NCBI GenBank assembly: GCA_903910705.1
Contig: CAIWAN010000029.1
Span: 1 to 59,189 of the forward strand
Length of the DNA stretch: 59,189 nucleotides
From: an uncultured Candidatus Marinamargulisbacteria bacterium
GTDB taxonomy: Bacteria; Margulisbacteria; Riflemargulisbacteria; GWF2-35-9
Reading direction: 5' to 3'
How positions within the stretch are numbered: the stretch's first letter is position 1; every line of letters begins with the position of its first letter. The notes under the pieces are model-generated. The model made no database searches. It saw only the letters and a list, made by a program, of their open reading frames with translations, and was not told where the DNA came from. This document shows, one piece after another, positions 16,185-24,812 of this stretch. A program made the position numbers and the translations under genes.

Positions 16185-17357
16185 ATGCCTAATTTATTCG
16201 ATCTTATCAAAACCAGTCTCTACATCGGGTTTACCGGTTACGGTGGCCCCGCAATCTTGGCGCACATGAAATCGATCTTTGTTAAAAAGAAAAACTGGGT
16301 TACCGAAAAAGAATTCATGGATGGGCTCAGTCTTGCCCAACTCCTTCCGGGTGCGACAGGGGTTACCCTCATGGGCTACCTTGGCTTTCGACTTAAGCGC
16401 TTTCGGGGCGCGTTCCTTTTGCCTGCGATGTTCGCCCTTCCCGCCTTTATCTTTATGACCGTACTTTCTTGGGCATATTTTCAATTTGGAGAACTTCCTT
16501 TTGTGAAAACATTATTCGCCGGCTTGGGGGCACTAGTGGTGGCGCTACTCGTCAATGCGATCCGTACCCTAGGCAAGGCCGTCTATCCAAAATGGTCATG
16601 GCAGAACATCAGACCCGCGATCATTTCTTTTGTCGCCTTTGTCGCCCTGTTCGTTTTCAAACTTAATATTGTTTATGTTATTAGTCTTAGCGCACTTTTA
16701 GGGATCGTTTTGTTTTATAAGAAAACTGGCATCACGCAACCCATCGACGTAAAAATTGAAAAGACTGAAATCCTAAAATGGAGCGACTATTTACCCATCA
16801 TTCTTCTTATCGCGACCTTTATGGTCTTTCTCATTAGTCCAGTAAGAGAATTAATGCTCACGTTCATGAAGATCGGGATGTTAGCCTTCGGGGGCGGGTT
16901 TACCTCGATCCCCCTGATGCAAAGTGAGATCGTCGACAAGCTCCACATTTTATCGCTAACCCAGTTCCGAGATGGTATCGCGATGGGGCAGATCACCCCC
17001 GGCCCTGTCCTCATCACCGCGACATTCGTGGGATTTAAAACGCTTGGCTTATTCGGCGCGATGGGCGCAACCTTTGGCATTTTCATGCCCTCGCTGATCG
17101 CAGTTCTCTTTCTAGCAAAATTCCATAGTATTGTAAAAGACCATCCCGTCACTCGGAGTATGATCCGAGGCCTGCTTGCAGGGTTTATCGGGCTCCTTTT
17201 CGCGACGACGATCACTTTTGGGCTCCATTCTCTCGTCAGTTGGCAAACGTGTGGCATATTTATACTCGACTTGATCATTCTGGTTGGGTTGAAAAAAGAC
17301 CCCTTGTGGGCGATACTGGCTAGCTTACTTTTGAGCATGCTCTTGCTGCCCCTGTAG
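16185..17357 (+). CDS. chrA: Chromate transporter, CHR family
   Basis: 390 residues, about ten membrane segments. The two halves are related and each carries the CHR signature: GFTGYGGPAILAHMKS with LSLAQLLPGATGVTLMGYLG in the first, and AFGGGFTSIPLMQSEIV with GIAMGQITPGPVLITATFVG in the second. This is the long two-domain form that exports chromate in resistant bacteria, though many members have unknown substrates such as other oxyanions. It is 20 bases after the redox fusion gene on the same strand. There is no clear ribosome-binding site, and a late AGAGAC is weak. Loss of chrA activity elsewhere gives chromate sensitivity. Confidence 0.88.
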   Translation: MPNLFDLIKTSLYIGFTGYGGPAILAHMKSIFVKKKNWVTEKEFMDGLSLAQLLPGATGVTLMGYLGFRLKRFRGAFLLPAMFALPAFIFMTVLSWAYFQFGELPFVKTLFAGLGALVVALLVNAIRTLGKAVYPKWSWQNIRPAIISFVAFVALFVFKLNIVYVISLSALLGIVLFYKKTGITQPIDVKIEKTEILKWSDYLPIILLIATFMVFLISPVRELMLTFMKIGMLAFGGGFTSIPLMQSEIVDKLHILSLTQFRDGIAMGQITPGPVLITATFVGFKTLGLFGAMGATFGIFMPSLIAVLFLAKFHSIVKDHPVTRSMIRGLLAGFIGLLFATTITFGLHSLVSWQTCGIFILDLIILVGLKKDPLWAILASLLLSMLLLPL

Positions 17358-17408
17358 CAGTATAATAAAACAAAAAAACATGTATAATTGAGGTATATGG
17401 AGGCATTT

Positions 17409-17819
17409 ATGAACAAGGATATTCGATGGAAGCAACGATATCAAAATTTTAATAAAGCAATGAATAATTTACTCGAAGCCGTCATAACCGCCAAGCAGCG
17501 TGAGCTAAGTAAACTTGAAAAACAAGGGGTTATCCAGGCTTTTGAGTATACCTATGAGCTTGCTTGGAAAACAGTGAAGGATTTTTACGAATCACAAGGA
17601 GAAGTCGATATTCAGGGTAGTCGTGATGCGTTTCAACTGGCATTTCGACGAGGTCTTGTCGTTGATCATGGGGAGGAGCTAATGGCCTCGATCAAAAGCA
17701 GACAGTTAACCTCCCATACCTATGATGATTCTACGGCCAATGCCATCTTTCATGACATAATTAACCTATATTTTGATGCCTTCAAGGAGCTTGCTGACAA
17801 CCTAGGCGAATATGCATGA
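17409..17819 (+). CDS. HI0074-type nucleotidyltransferase-substrate-binding (HEPN-like) protein
   Basis: 136 residues, all-alpha. The motifs MNKDIRWKQRYQNFNKAMNN, IQAFEYTYELAWKTVKDFYE and RDAFQLAFRRGLV are those of the HI0074 family, the partner of a minimal nucleotidyltransferase. SHTYDDSTANAIFHDI near the end contains the family's conserved Tyr. TGGAGG precedes the ATG, chosen over shorter upstream choices. TATAAT at 17383-17388 would be a promoter for this pair. Such HEPN/MNT modules are often toxin-antitoxin systems in which the MNT protein AMPylates the HEPN partner. Here it overlaps the MNT gene by four bases. Confidence 0.85.
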   Translation: MNKDIRWKQRYQNFNKAMNNLLEAVITAKQRELSKLEKQGVIQAFEYTYELAWKTVKDFYESQGEVDIQGSRDAFQLAFRRGLVVDHGEELMASIKSRQLTSHTYDDSTANAIFHDIINLYFDAFKELADNLGEYA

Positions 17820-18136
17820 GTGGACTTGAGTCTCAGACCGTTACAAAGATCAAGCAATGCCTAGCCGAGGTTCCCGAGATCGACAAGGCGATTCTCTATG
17901 GGTCGAGGGCAAAGGGTAATTATAAAACAGGGTCAGACATTGATCTCACTCTGTTCGGTAATGGTCTAACCATGAAATTACTCTATATGCTGCAAGAAAA
18001 ACTGGACAATTTATATCTCCCTTACACCTTCGATCTGTCCATTTTTGTTAATCTGGAGAATCCCGACTTAATCGACCATATCCAGCGTGTGGGTGTGGTG
18101 TTCTATGAAAAAAAAGAAGGTATATTTTGCGCCTAA
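17816..18136 (+). CDS. Minimal nucleotidyltransferase (MNT), antitoxin partner
   Basis: 106 residues. The Pol-beta-like core is AILYGSRAKGNYKTGSDIDL, which provides the GSxxxG substrate loop and the catalytic Asp pair; FDLSIFVNLENPDLI gives the third acidic position. In HEPN/MNT pairs this protein modifies and neutralises the HEPN protein using ATP. The start overlaps the HI0074 stop (ATGA). The end overlaps the phoR frame by ten bases, an arrangement that ties phoR translation to this module. Length is normal for the family. Confidence 0.85.
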   Translation: MSGLESQTVTKIKQCLAEVPEIDKAILYGSRAKGNYKTGSDIDLTLFGNGLTMKLLYMLQEKLDNLYLPYTFDLSIFVNLENPDLIDHIQRVGVVFYEKKEGIFCA

Positions 18137-19518
18137 CGCTCTTACAAAAAGGATTCCTTGGTTTTGGTGGCATCATCAGTCTTGGTATGCTTTTATTGAC
18201 GCTCTCAATGACGTCATTCTTTATGAATTATGGCCTTTCTGTTCACGAGAATTCCCTTAAACACCATGCGACCTACATTATGCAGACGCCGCAGCTTAGC
18301 GATCAAGCCCTTCACCATTACGCCCAGATCCACGGCATCCGTATTACCTTGATCGATCCCAAAGGAACGGTTCGTTTTGATACCGAAGCCTCGCCCACCA
18401 CCATGGAGAACCATTTATCCAGACCCGAAATTCGAAACGCGATAGCTAAGGGAATGGGGGTTCGCATTCATCAAAGTGAAACCCTAAAAAAACCCATGAT
18501 GTACGTGGCGATAAAGGCTTCCGATGGTCATTTTATCCGAACCGCCATGGACATTGCCAGCGTCCACGAGGAGCAAAACCACGTTCAACACCTTATCGCC
18601 CTAGCAACCGTGCTGATCCTCCTCGCCATATTATTTCTCCTGTATGTCTCTTTGAAAAAACTATTGGCTCCCCTTCGGAACGTTAATGATAATTTAAAGA
18701 AATTAGCGCAAGGCGAACAGATCATATCCGTCCCCATTCAAAGCAAAGATGAACTGGGCGATCTTTCTGTAACGACGAACCAACTCATCGAGCAGATCGC
18801 CGCCCAACAGGAACGGTTGAAGTCTTTAGAAAATCTACGCCGTGACTTTGTAGCCAATGTGTCTCACGAACTTCGCACCCCTCTTAGCGCGATCGTCGGA
18901 TTCCTTCAAACCCTCGAAGATGGCGCCATCGATGATGCCACACATAATCGACGTTTTTTAACCATTATCGCTCGGAATGTTGAGCGGCTGACCCATCTCG
19001 TCGATGATATTCTTAACCTCGCTCGTATCGAAAACAATACCGCCCCAACCCAACGCCTCAATATAACCCAAGAACTGAGCCAATTGTTAGAAGACATGGC
19101 GCTTATCGATAACCCCCGTATTAAACTGAGCCTTCCCCCCAAGTCGATCTTTATCCATATCAATCAAAGTGAGCTGCTTTCCGCGTTTCGAAACTATATT
19201 GATAACGCCATCAAATATGCCCCTGAAGGAGACATTCAGATTGCGCTAAGCGAAACAGATGACAGCGTCCAATATGCGGTCACCGACCATGGCCAAGGGA
19301 TCGCTCAACCCTTTCAAGAGCGGCTATTTGAGCGCTTCTATCGCCCTGACAAAGATCGGTCGCGTGAATTTGGCGGCACAGGGCTAGGGCTTGCCATCGT
19401 CAAACATATCCTTCAAAAACAGGGCGGTCAGGTTTTGGTCACTAGCACTGTGGGCGTGGGCTCAACCTTTAGCTGGATTCTTCCCAAGCATCACGGGGAT
19501 GTGACAGAATTGTCATGA
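18127..19518 (+). CDS. phoR: PhoR-type sensor histidine kinase
   Basis: 463 residues with a TTG start preceded by AAGAAGG. Topology: a first membrane helix (about 11-35), a periplasmic domain of about 120 residues, a second helix near 160-178, a HAMP-like linker (LLAPLRNVNDNLKKLAQGE), and a HisKA domain with RRDFVANVSHELRTPLS (phosphorylated His near 247). The HATPase domain ends with FGGTGLGLAIVKHILQKQGG. The sequence around the His is characteristic of PhoR kinases, which sense phosphate limitation through PstS-ABC and PhoU. A PhoB-type regulator follows and pstS lies nearby, so the phosphate role is supported by context. The start lies inside the MNT gene. Confidence 0.85.
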   Translation: MRLTLLQKGFLGFGGIISLGMLLLTLSMTSFFMNYGLSVHENSLKHHATYIMQTPQLSDQALHHYAQIHGIRITLIDPKGTVRFDTEASPTTMENHLSRPEIRNAIAKGMGVRIHQSETLKKPMMYVAIKASDGHFIRTAMDIASVHEEQNHVQHLIALATVLILLAILFLLYVSLKKLLAPLRNVNDNLKKLAQGEQIISVPIQSKDELGDLSVTTNQLIEQIAAQQERLKSLENLRRDFVANVSHELRTPLSAIVGFLQTLEDGAIDDATHNRRFLTIIARNVERLTHLVDDILNLARIENNTAPTQRLNITQELSQLLEDMALIDNPRIKLSLPPKSIFIHINQSELLSAFRNYIDNAIKYAPEGDIQIALSETDDSVQYAVTDHGQGIAQPFQERLFERFYRPDKDRSREFGGTGLGLAIVKHILQKQGGQVLVTSTVGVGSTFSWILPKHHGDVTELS

Positions 19519-19543
19519 AATCGTCACAATTCATCCGTATACT
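19510..19543 (+). promoter_or_regulatory. Pho-box-like direct repeat and promoter of phoB
   Basis: TTGTCAT (19510-19516), four bases GAAA, TCGTCAC (19521-19527), then ten bases and TATACT (19538-19543). Two seven-base direct repeats with a four-base A-rich spacer, replacing a -35 box, are the classical PhoB-binding architecture, and the ten-base gap to the -10 is right. It implies autoregulation of phoB from inside the end of phoR. Equivalent sites precede the porin gene and a small peptide gene. Confidence 0.7.
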
Positions 19544-19555
19544 GTGTTCAAAGCT

Positions 19556-20254
19556 ATGACAAAAATATTGATCGTTGATGACGAAGCGGATTTAGTCGAA
19601 CTGATTCGTTTCCACTTAGAGAAGAACAATTTCTCCGTTTTAACGGCAGGCGATGGTGAGGCGGCGCTTATCGATATTCGCCGATTACACCCCGATTTGA
19701 TCATTCTTGACTGGATGCTACCCAAAATGGAAGGCATCGAGGTCTGCAAAAAAGTGCGACAAGACCCAACACTCGCCAAAACCCCGATCATCATGTTATC
19801 GGCAAAAAGTGAAGAATTCGACAAAGTCCTTGCCCTCGAACTCGGTGCCGATGATTATTTAAGCAAACCCTTTAGTCCGCGAGAACTGGTGGCTCGCGTC
19901 AAAGCGATCCTTCGACGATCGGTCGGAGCGGTTGAACCCGTCACCAAAAAAGAAGACCATCTCACTCTGGGAGCGTTGACCATCGATACCGCCACCTACG
20001 AAGTCCAACTTAACGCGACGCCCCTCCCCTTGACCAAAACAGAGTTCGAACTGCTCCTGACGCTTGCCGGTCAGCCCCAACGTGTTTTTACCCGAGAGCA
20101 ACTGCTCTACAAGGTCTGGGGTGACGACTTTTATGGCGATAATCGAGTCGTCGACGTCCACATTCGTCGGCTCCGCGCCAAACTCGAAGCCGTCACCGAC
20201 TTCGAATACGTCCGCACCGTTCGCGGTGTTGGGTATAAATTTAGCACGGGGTAG
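19556..20254 (+). CDS. phoB: PhoB-type response regulator
   Basis: 232 residues starting MTKILIVDDEADLVELI. The receiver domain has the acidic pocket (DDEAD), the phosphoacceptor Asp in LIILDWMLPKMEG and the LYS-containing DDYLSKPFSPREL loop. A winged-helix OmpR/PhoB DNA-binding domain follows (LTKTEFELLLTLAGQ, FTREQLLYKVWGDDF, VDVHIRRLRAKLE). It would bind the pho-box direct repeats upstream of itself and of the porin. Upstream GTG and ATG starts lie within the promoter; the chosen ATG gives the canonical N-terminus. The gene pair phoR-phoB is in order kinase first, reversed from E. coli. Confidence 0.88.
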   Translation: MTKILIVDDEADLVELIRFHLEKNNFSVLTAGDGEAALIDIRRLHPDLIILDWMLPKMEGIEVCKKVRQDPTLAKTPIIMLSAKSEEFDKVLALELGADDYLSKPFSPRELVARVKAILRRSVGAVEPVTKKEDHLTLGALTIDTATYEVQLNATPLPLTKTEFELLLTLAGQPQRVFTREQLLYKVWGDDFYGDNRVVDVHIRRLRAKLEAVTDFEYVRTVRGVGYKFSTG

Positions 20255-20263
20255 ATATTGCCG

Positions 20264-20509
20264 CTATCGATACGCGTCTTTGCGATGCAAAATGCGACCA
20301 ATAACAATCACATCATTTGATACATCAAACAAAACTCGATACGAGCCGACTCGCAACCGGTAGGCTGGCGAATAGTTTGACAATCGTTTAATTTGACTTA
20401 CATTAGGAAACGCTGAGAGCTCCTGAATATGGGAAAGCATTGATTTTCTTTTTGTTACGTCAAGCTGGTCTAAGTCTTTGATAGCTGAGCGACGAAGATC
20501 AATTTTCAT
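20264..20509 (-). CDS. RelE/ParE-family toxin
   Basis: 81 residues: MKIDLRRSAIKDLDQLDVTK at the start and LSNYSPAYRLRVGSYRVLFD near the middle. The YRLRVGSYRVLF...VIVIGRILHRKDAY arrangement is the RelE/ParE fold's strand-turn-helix core, with the basic residues that contact mRNA or gyrase. The C-terminal HRKDAYR tail is characteristic of RelE-type mRNA interferases. It lies convergent to phoB and overlaps the upstream antitoxin by 11 bases on the same strand, as in other type II modules. Confidence 0.88.
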   Translation of the reverse strand: MKIDLRRSAIKDLDQLDVTKRKSMLSHIQELSAFPNVSQIKRLSNYSPAYRLRVGSYRVLFDVSNDVIVIGRILHRKDAYR

Positions 20510-20726
20510 TCAATAAATATTGCTCCAAGGAAACCGTCTCTTCTCCTCGAGTTTGCTCAAGCATATAAAGGTCAAGCATGTCCTGTATCTTTTCGATATT
20601 AACGGCATTAAGCAAGATATATTTATCTGTATTGCCAGCAATAAAAAGCAGCTCATTTCCACTTCTAATTGAGTTCATGGCTTCTAAGGGACGAGTCAAA
20701 AATTGGTCTTCGGTGAGCTTAATCAT
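20499..20726 (-). CDS. Phd/YefM-like antitoxin
   Basis: 75 residues from the chosen ATG, beginning MIKLTEDQFLTRPLEAMNSI. The first 45 residues resemble the Phd/YefM fold (a short beta strand, helix, and the LLFIAGNTDKYILLNAVNIEKI stretch), though the match is weak. The acidic C-terminal half (EETVSLEQYLLNEN) would wrap the RelE-type toxin. Upstream in-frame ATG codons are possible but add a hydrophobic run not seen in antitoxins. It is coupled by overlap with the toxin gene. The antitoxin role follows mostly from position. Confidence 0.7.
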   Translation of the reverse strand: MIKLTEDQFLTRPLEAMNSIRSGNELLFIAGNTDKYILLNAVNIEKIQDMLDLYMLEQTRGEETVSLEQYLLNEN

Positions 20727-20774
20727 CAAAGACAATAATACAACACATGTCAATAACAGGGAAGTTATGGCAGG

Positions 20775-20809
20775 CCGTCATCTAAACGTCACAATTTCTT
20801 CCTCAAAAT
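20775..20809 (+). promoter_or_regulatory. Pho-box-like direct repeat upstream of the porin/pstS genes
   Basis: CCGTCAT (20775-20781), CTAA, ACGTCAC (20786-20792), then AATTTC. The block from the second repeat on closely matches the phoB site (CGTCACAATTC versus CGTCACAATTTC). A weak -10, CAAAAT, lies eleven bases after the repeat. The 140-base leader to the porin ATG has a further -10-like TATACA at 20845-20850. It lies just upstream of the porin and pstS genes that PhoB would be expected to control. Confidence 0.65.
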
Positions 20810-20948
20810 GAGATGCTCGCGTTGCAATAGCGACATCTAATCTTTATACAATTCTATCAAAACGTAAGGATAAAAAGAGGAGGTGCCACGCTTACAACAA
20901 CGTGCACGGTTAAGAAGAAGACAGTGATTATTTGAAAGGAGCATTTGA

Positions 20949-21911
20949 ATGAAAAAACAATCGATCTTAATAGGCGCCATGGCTTTGATGCTAGCGGCCA
21001 CAAGCTTTGGACTCGATATCGACGGAAAGGTAAAGAGCTCATTTGGATTTTTACTCGGAGATAATCAAGACGGCAGTTGGATGACCGAAAAAGCAGCCAA
21101 CAACAGCACAAGTCCCGCAGACAGTGCACTTTACAAAACCATCGTTGGGCTTACCCTCAAGAACGATGACACCTCGCTATATTGGGAAAGCAAATTCACC
21201 GCGAGCGGAACAGCCATCGGCATGTCAGCGGCTTATTTGTACATCACCACCGAGTTGAAGTCTCTACCAGGGTCACTTCGCGTCGGTTACCAACGCATGG
21301 GCATCCTTGATGCAGAAACACATCCCTATTCCGACGGAAGTTTTTACACCTACTGTAAAGACAAAGGCGTTGGGGTTTCGTACATGGTTCCCGTTGGCGA
21401 CTTTGACCTAAAGATCACTCAATTAGGCACAATGCCAGGGGTTGAAGGCTTTACCAACAATAACAACACAAAGTCGTTCTTAGGCGCGATGCTCAAATCC
21501 GGTAAAGATTGGACGGTAGGCGCTGTATATAGTGCTGATTCGACACCCAACAACAGTGTTAGTGGATTTTCTCTATATGGCGATTATACCTTCATTCAAG
21601 ACGACCTAAAGTTAGTCGGAACAGCGTGGTATGATCTAAATGATGATGCAAGTAAAGCCTACATTACTCAAAAGACAAAAGCAAAACAGTACTATGGCCT
21701 TTATGCCAACTATGACGTAAACGCTGACACTCAACTGTATGTGAACTACCTCCTCGATGCTAATCAAGTTAATATTAGCAACAAGCTCAGTGGTGGTGTA
21801 AAATACAAATTGTCGAGCCGCGTTACGGGGTATTTCCATTTAGAGCAAGTCACCGCTATTAATGGAACAACAACAGGCTTTTCGTCAGTTGCGCTTGAGA
21901 CATCACTATAA
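20949..21911 (+). CDS. Outer-membrane beta-barrel protein, candidate phosphate-starvation porin
   Basis: 320 residues. The signal peptide MKKQSILIGAMALMLAATSF ends near GLDIDGK. The rest alternates hydrophobic and polar residues as in a barrel (VGLTLKNDDTSLYWESKFTA, GLYANYDVNADTQLYVNYLL), with no Cys and many Asn, Gly and Tyr. AAAGGAG precedes the ATG. It has no recognised porin family signature by eye; calling it a phosphate or anion porin rests on the Pho-box-like site upstream and the pstS gene fourteen bases downstream, with which it is surely cotranscribed. Confidence 0.7.
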   Translation: MKKQSILIGAMALMLAATSFGLDIDGKVKSSFGFLLGDNQDGSWMTEKAANNSTSPADSALYKTIVGLTLKNDDTSLYWESKFTASGTAIGMSAAYLYITTELKSLPGSLRVGYQRMGILDAETHPYSDGSFYTYCKDKGVGVSYMVPVGDFDLKITQLGTMPGVEGFTNNNNTKSFLGAMLKSGKDWTVGAVYSADSTPNNSVSGFSLYGDYTFIQDDLKLVGTAWYDLNDDASKAYITQKTKAKQYYGLYANYDVNADTQLYVNYLLDANQVNISNKLSGGVKYKLSSRVTGYFHLEQVTAINGTTTGFSSVALETSL

Positions 21912-21925
21912 AGAAAGGAACCACT

Positions 21926-22822
21926 ATGAAAAACAAACCATTAGTAGCTCTCGTTCTCGCTGGATCCCTGTTTGCTCAGGTTGGATTCGGAATGGTTCAG
22001 GTCAAAGGATCTGACACCATGGTCAACTTGGCTCAGAAATTAGCCGAAGTGTATATGCAAAAGAATCCTAACGACAAGATCGCCGTAACAGGCGGAGGCT
22101 CTGGCACAGGCGTTGCGGCGTTAATCAACAGCAAATGTGATATCGCCAACTCGTCTCGTTCGATGAAAGACAAAGAGCTCAAAAAAGCCAAAGAAAAAGG
22201 CGTCGAGGTCAAAGAGATCGCCGTCGCTGTTGATGCGCTTAGTATCGTTGTGAATGATGGCAATCCGTTAACCAGTATTTCCAAAGAATCGCTCGCGGCC
22301 ATTTATAAAGGCGAAGTGACCAACTGGAAAGAAGTCGGCGGCCCAGACCTTGCGATCTCGCTTTATGGTCGTCAACCCAACTCTGGCACGTTCGATTTCT
22401 TCCGTGAGCATGTGCTTGCTGGCGAATACTCCAACAAAATGGCTCAGATGAATGGTACTTCACAGATCGTTGATGCAGTCAGACAAGACAACGGTGGTAT
22501 CGGTTATGCCGGCGTGGGTTATGTGGTTGATAATGGCAAGCCGGTCAAAGGGATCAAGATCCTCCCCGTTTCCGAAAAAGACGGTGACAAGGCCTACTCA
22601 CCCCTCGATGAAAAGAATATTTACTCCGGTAAATATCCAATCGCTCGTGCCCTATTTCAATATGTCGATGGCGCACCCAAAGGCGTTGCCAAGAGCTTCA
22701 TCGAATTTGAATTATCCGACGAAGGTCAAAAGCTCGTAGAGGCCGAAGGTTTCTATCGTGTAAAAGGTAAATTCGCCGACGCGAACACAGCCATTTACTC
22801 GAAGAAAACCAAAGTTTTCTAA
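21926..22822 (+). CDS. pstS: Phosphate-binding periplasmic protein
   Basis: 298 residues with a signal peptide (MKNKPLVALVLAGSLFAQVG) and no lipobox Cys, so a soluble periplasmic form. Phosphate-binding motifs are VQVKGSDTMVNLAQK, TGGGSGTGVAALI, ANSSRSMK and YGRQPNSGTFDFFREHVL. It captures phosphate for the PstCAB importer and is a Pho-regulon member in most bacteria. The gene sits in the porin operon behind the Pho-box-like site and ends in a strong terminator. No pstC, pstA, pstB or phoU follow within the window, which is unusual for pstS. AAAGGAACC provides the ribosome-binding site. Confidence 0.92.
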   Translation: MKNKPLVALVLAGSLFAQVGFGMVQVKGSDTMVNLAQKLAEVYMQKNPNDKIAVTGGGSGTGVAALINSKCDIANSSRSMKDKELKKAKEKGVEVKEIAVAVDALSIVVNDGNPLTSISKESLAAIYKGEVTNWKEVGGPDLAISLYGRQPNSGTFDFFREHVLAGEYSNKMAQMNGTSQIVDAVRQDNGGIGYAGVGYVVDNGKPVKGIKILPVSEKDGDKAYSPLDEKNIYSGKYPIARALFQYVDGAPKGVAKSFIEFELSDEGQKLVEAEGFYRVKGKFADANTAIYSKKTKVF

Positions 22823-22845
22823 AAGTAAGCGATTGTTCTAAATAA

Positions 22846-22880
22846 ACAAAGAGGCCGCTTTCGCGGCCTCTTTGTTATAA
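22846..22880 (+). terminator. Rho-independent terminator after pstS
   Basis: ACAAAGAGGCCGC (22846-22858) and GCGGCCTCTTTGT (22863-22875) form a perfect 13-bp stem around TTTC. The last bases of the stem are T-rich on the 3' side. It separates pstS from the arsenic genes. Confidence 0.9.
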
Positions 22881-22898
22881 TAAAAGAAGGAGTTCTTC

Positions 22899-23321
22899 AT
22901 GACAAAAGTTTTATTCGTTTGTATCCATAATTCCGCTCGGAGTCAAATGGCCGAGGCGTTCGTTAACAAATACGGCCAAGGCGAGATCGTAGCCGAAAGT
23001 GCAGGGCTCGAACCGGGCAAGCTCAACCCTATCGTGGTCGAGGCCATGAAAGATATCGGCATCGACATCTCCAACAACCCCACCAAAAGTGTCTTCGACT
23101 TTTACAAACAAGGCAATCTCTACAACTATGTAATCACCGTCTGCGATGAAACCAGTGGCGAGCAGTGCCCCCTATTTCCGGGTATCACCGAGCGTTTACA
23201 CTGGGGCTTTCCCGACCCTTCTAGCTTTACAGGCACCCATGATGAACGACTCCAACAAACAAAAACCGTTCGCGATGCGATCGAGACAAAGATCGTCGAT
23301 TGGATTAAAACAATATCATGA
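22899..23321 (+). CDS. arsC: Arsenate reductase, low-molecular-weight phosphatase type
   Basis: 140 residues. The P-loop is FVCIHNSARSQMAEAF, the C-X5-R of LMW-PTP-related arsenate reductases. Later Cys residues in VCDETSGEQCPLFPG are placed like the redox pair of the thioredoxin-coupled ArsC of Gram-positive bacteria. The WGFPDPSSF segment carries the general acid Asp. It reduces arsenate to arsenite, with electrons from thioredoxin. AAGAAGGAG precedes the ATG; TATAAT lies at 22877-22882. It overlaps the next start by four bases, so reductase and pump are coupled. Confidence 0.92.
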   Translation: MTKVLFVCIHNSARSQMAEAFVNKYGQGEIVAESAGLEPGKLNPIVVEAMKDIGIDISNNPTKSVFDFYKQGNLYNYVITVCDETSGEQCPLFPGITERLHWGFPDPSSFTGTHDERLQQTKTVRDAIETKIVDWIKTIS

Positions 23322-24355
23322 ATATTTTCGAGCGTTATTTATCGGTATGGGTGGCGCTTTGCATGGTCATTGGCGTGGCTATCGGCACCCTCTTTCCCGA
23401 AGTAACGGGGCTTATTCGTCAGTTCGAGTTTGGCAAAAACAGTCATATCAACATTCCCATCGCGATCCTGATCTGGCTGATGATCTATCCGATGATGTTA
23501 AAGATCGACTTTCATTCTCTACTAAGTGTTGGCAAAGAACCGAAGGGGCTCTTGGTCACCCTTGGGGTAAACTGGCTCGTCAAACCCTTTAGCATGGCTC
23601 TTTTGGGCTGGGTGTTTTTCAAGCTTCTTTTCTTGCCCATGTTGGGCATCGATCTGGCGAACCAATATTTGGCTGGCGCGATCATCTTATCAGCAGCGCC
23701 CTGTACCGCGATGGTCTTTGTCTGGAGCTACCTGACCAACGGCAACCCCGCCTACACGCTTGTTCAGGTGGCGGTGAACGACTTGATCATGCTGGTTCTG
23801 TTTGCGCCCATCGTCGCCTTTCTCGTCACGGGCACCGCAGGGATTACCGTTCCTTATAATGTGCTGTTCTTATCCGTCATTATTTTTATCGTCATTCCTT
23901 TGTTGTTAGGCGTCATCTCTCGGGTCGTTATGCTAAAGTATTGGAGAAAAGCCCGTTTCGAGCAGTTCATGGCAACACTTCATCCCGTCACGATGATAGC
24001 GCTTCTCTTAACCTTGATCACGATCTTTGCTTTTCAGGCGGACAATCTTATCATTCGTTGGTTCCATGTCATCTTGATCGCGATCCCCCTACTCATTCAG
24101 GTGTATTTCAACAGCAGCCTGACCTATTTAGTGATGCGTTGGCTGAAAGTGCCACATAATATCGCAGCCCCAGGGGCGTTGATCGGTGCAAGTAATTTCT
24201 TCGAGTTAGCCGTTGCCACAGCGATCGCGCTGTATGGCCCCAGTTCAGGTGCGGCACTCGCAACCGTTGTCGGGGTTCTTGTCGAAGTCCCGGTGATGCT
24301 ATCGATCTGCGGAGTTTGCAATCGGTCAAAGGACTGGTATAAACTAGGCCTATAG
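23318..24355 (+). CDS. acr3: Arsenite efflux transporter, ACR3 family
   Basis: 345 residues with ten predicted membrane segments. Family-defining motifs are [20 protein letters not shown], the catalytic-Cys region [15 protein letters not shown], and [20 protein letters not shown], with the conserved [19 protein letters not shown] and a late EVPVML. ACR3 exports arsenite by proton antiport. Its four-base overlap with arsC shows they act together: arsenate is reduced, then arsenite is pumped out. No ArsR repressor or ArsM gene was found nearby. Being next to the phosphate locus suits the fact that arsenate enters cells by phosphate import. Confidence 0.93.
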   Translation: MNIFERYLSVWVALCMVIGVAIGTLFPEVTGLIRQFEFGKNSHINIPIAILIWLMIYPMMLKIDFHSLLSVGKEPKGLLVTLGVNWLVKPFSMALLGWVFFKLLFLPMLGIDLANQYLAGAIILSAAPCTAMVFVWSYLTNGNPAYTLVQVAVNDLIMLVLFAPIVAFLVTGTAGITVPYNVLFLSVIIFIVIPLLLGVISRVVMLKYWRKARFEQFMATLHPVTMIALLLTLITIFAFQADNLIIRWFHVILIAIPLLIQVYFNSSLTYLVMRWLKVPHNIAAPGALIGASNFFELAVATAIALYGPSSGAALATVVGVLVEVPVMLSICGVCNRSKDWYKLGL

Positions 24356-24386
24356 CATTTTGAGATAAACTACTTGGAGGTTTGAA

Positions 24387-24812
24387 ATGATAAAATACTT
24401 CAGTATGATTCTGGTGGGGTTGTTTTTATTGATCCAATTGATCCCTTTTGGCAAAGATCATCAAAATCCCCCGATTCAATCCGAACCGAAATGGAACGCG
24501 CCTGCCACCAAACAATTATTTGCCCGCGCCTGTAATGATTGTCATAGCCATGAAACCAAATGGCCTTGGTACAGCCATGTAGCCCCAATCTCATGGTTAA
24601 CTCAACGAGATGTTATCGAAGGGCGGGAATATTTCAATGTCTCTTTGTGGGGGACTCAAAAGAAAAACAAAGGAGACGAAGCAGCCGAGGAGCTTGAAAA
24701 AGGCAAGATGCCCCCTTGGTTCTATTTACCCACGCATCCTGAGGCAAGATTATCTCCAACTGAACGAACAGCCTTAACCAAAGGATTATTGTCGACTTTC
24801 GGTGGCGATTAA
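24387..24812 (+). CDS. Haem-binding domain protein (Haem_bd family)
   Basis: 141 residues with an N-terminal membrane anchor ([20 protein letters not shown]). The motif [20 protein letters not shown] is the CxxCH c-type haem site with the family's KWPWYS..AP signature. The following [19 protein letters not shown] and [16 protein letters not shown] are typical of the same family. It would be a membrane-bound, periplasm-facing monohaem protein, perhaps an electron carrier. TTGGAGG precedes the ATG. The gene ends four bases inside the convergent gene. Confidence 0.85.
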   Translation: MIKYFSMILVGLFLLIQLIPFGKDHQNPPIQSEPKWNAPATKQLFARACNDCHSHETKWPWYSHVAPISWLTQRDVIEGREYFNVSLWGTQKKNKGDEAAEELEKGKMPPWFYLPTHPEARLSPTERTALTKGLLSTFGGD

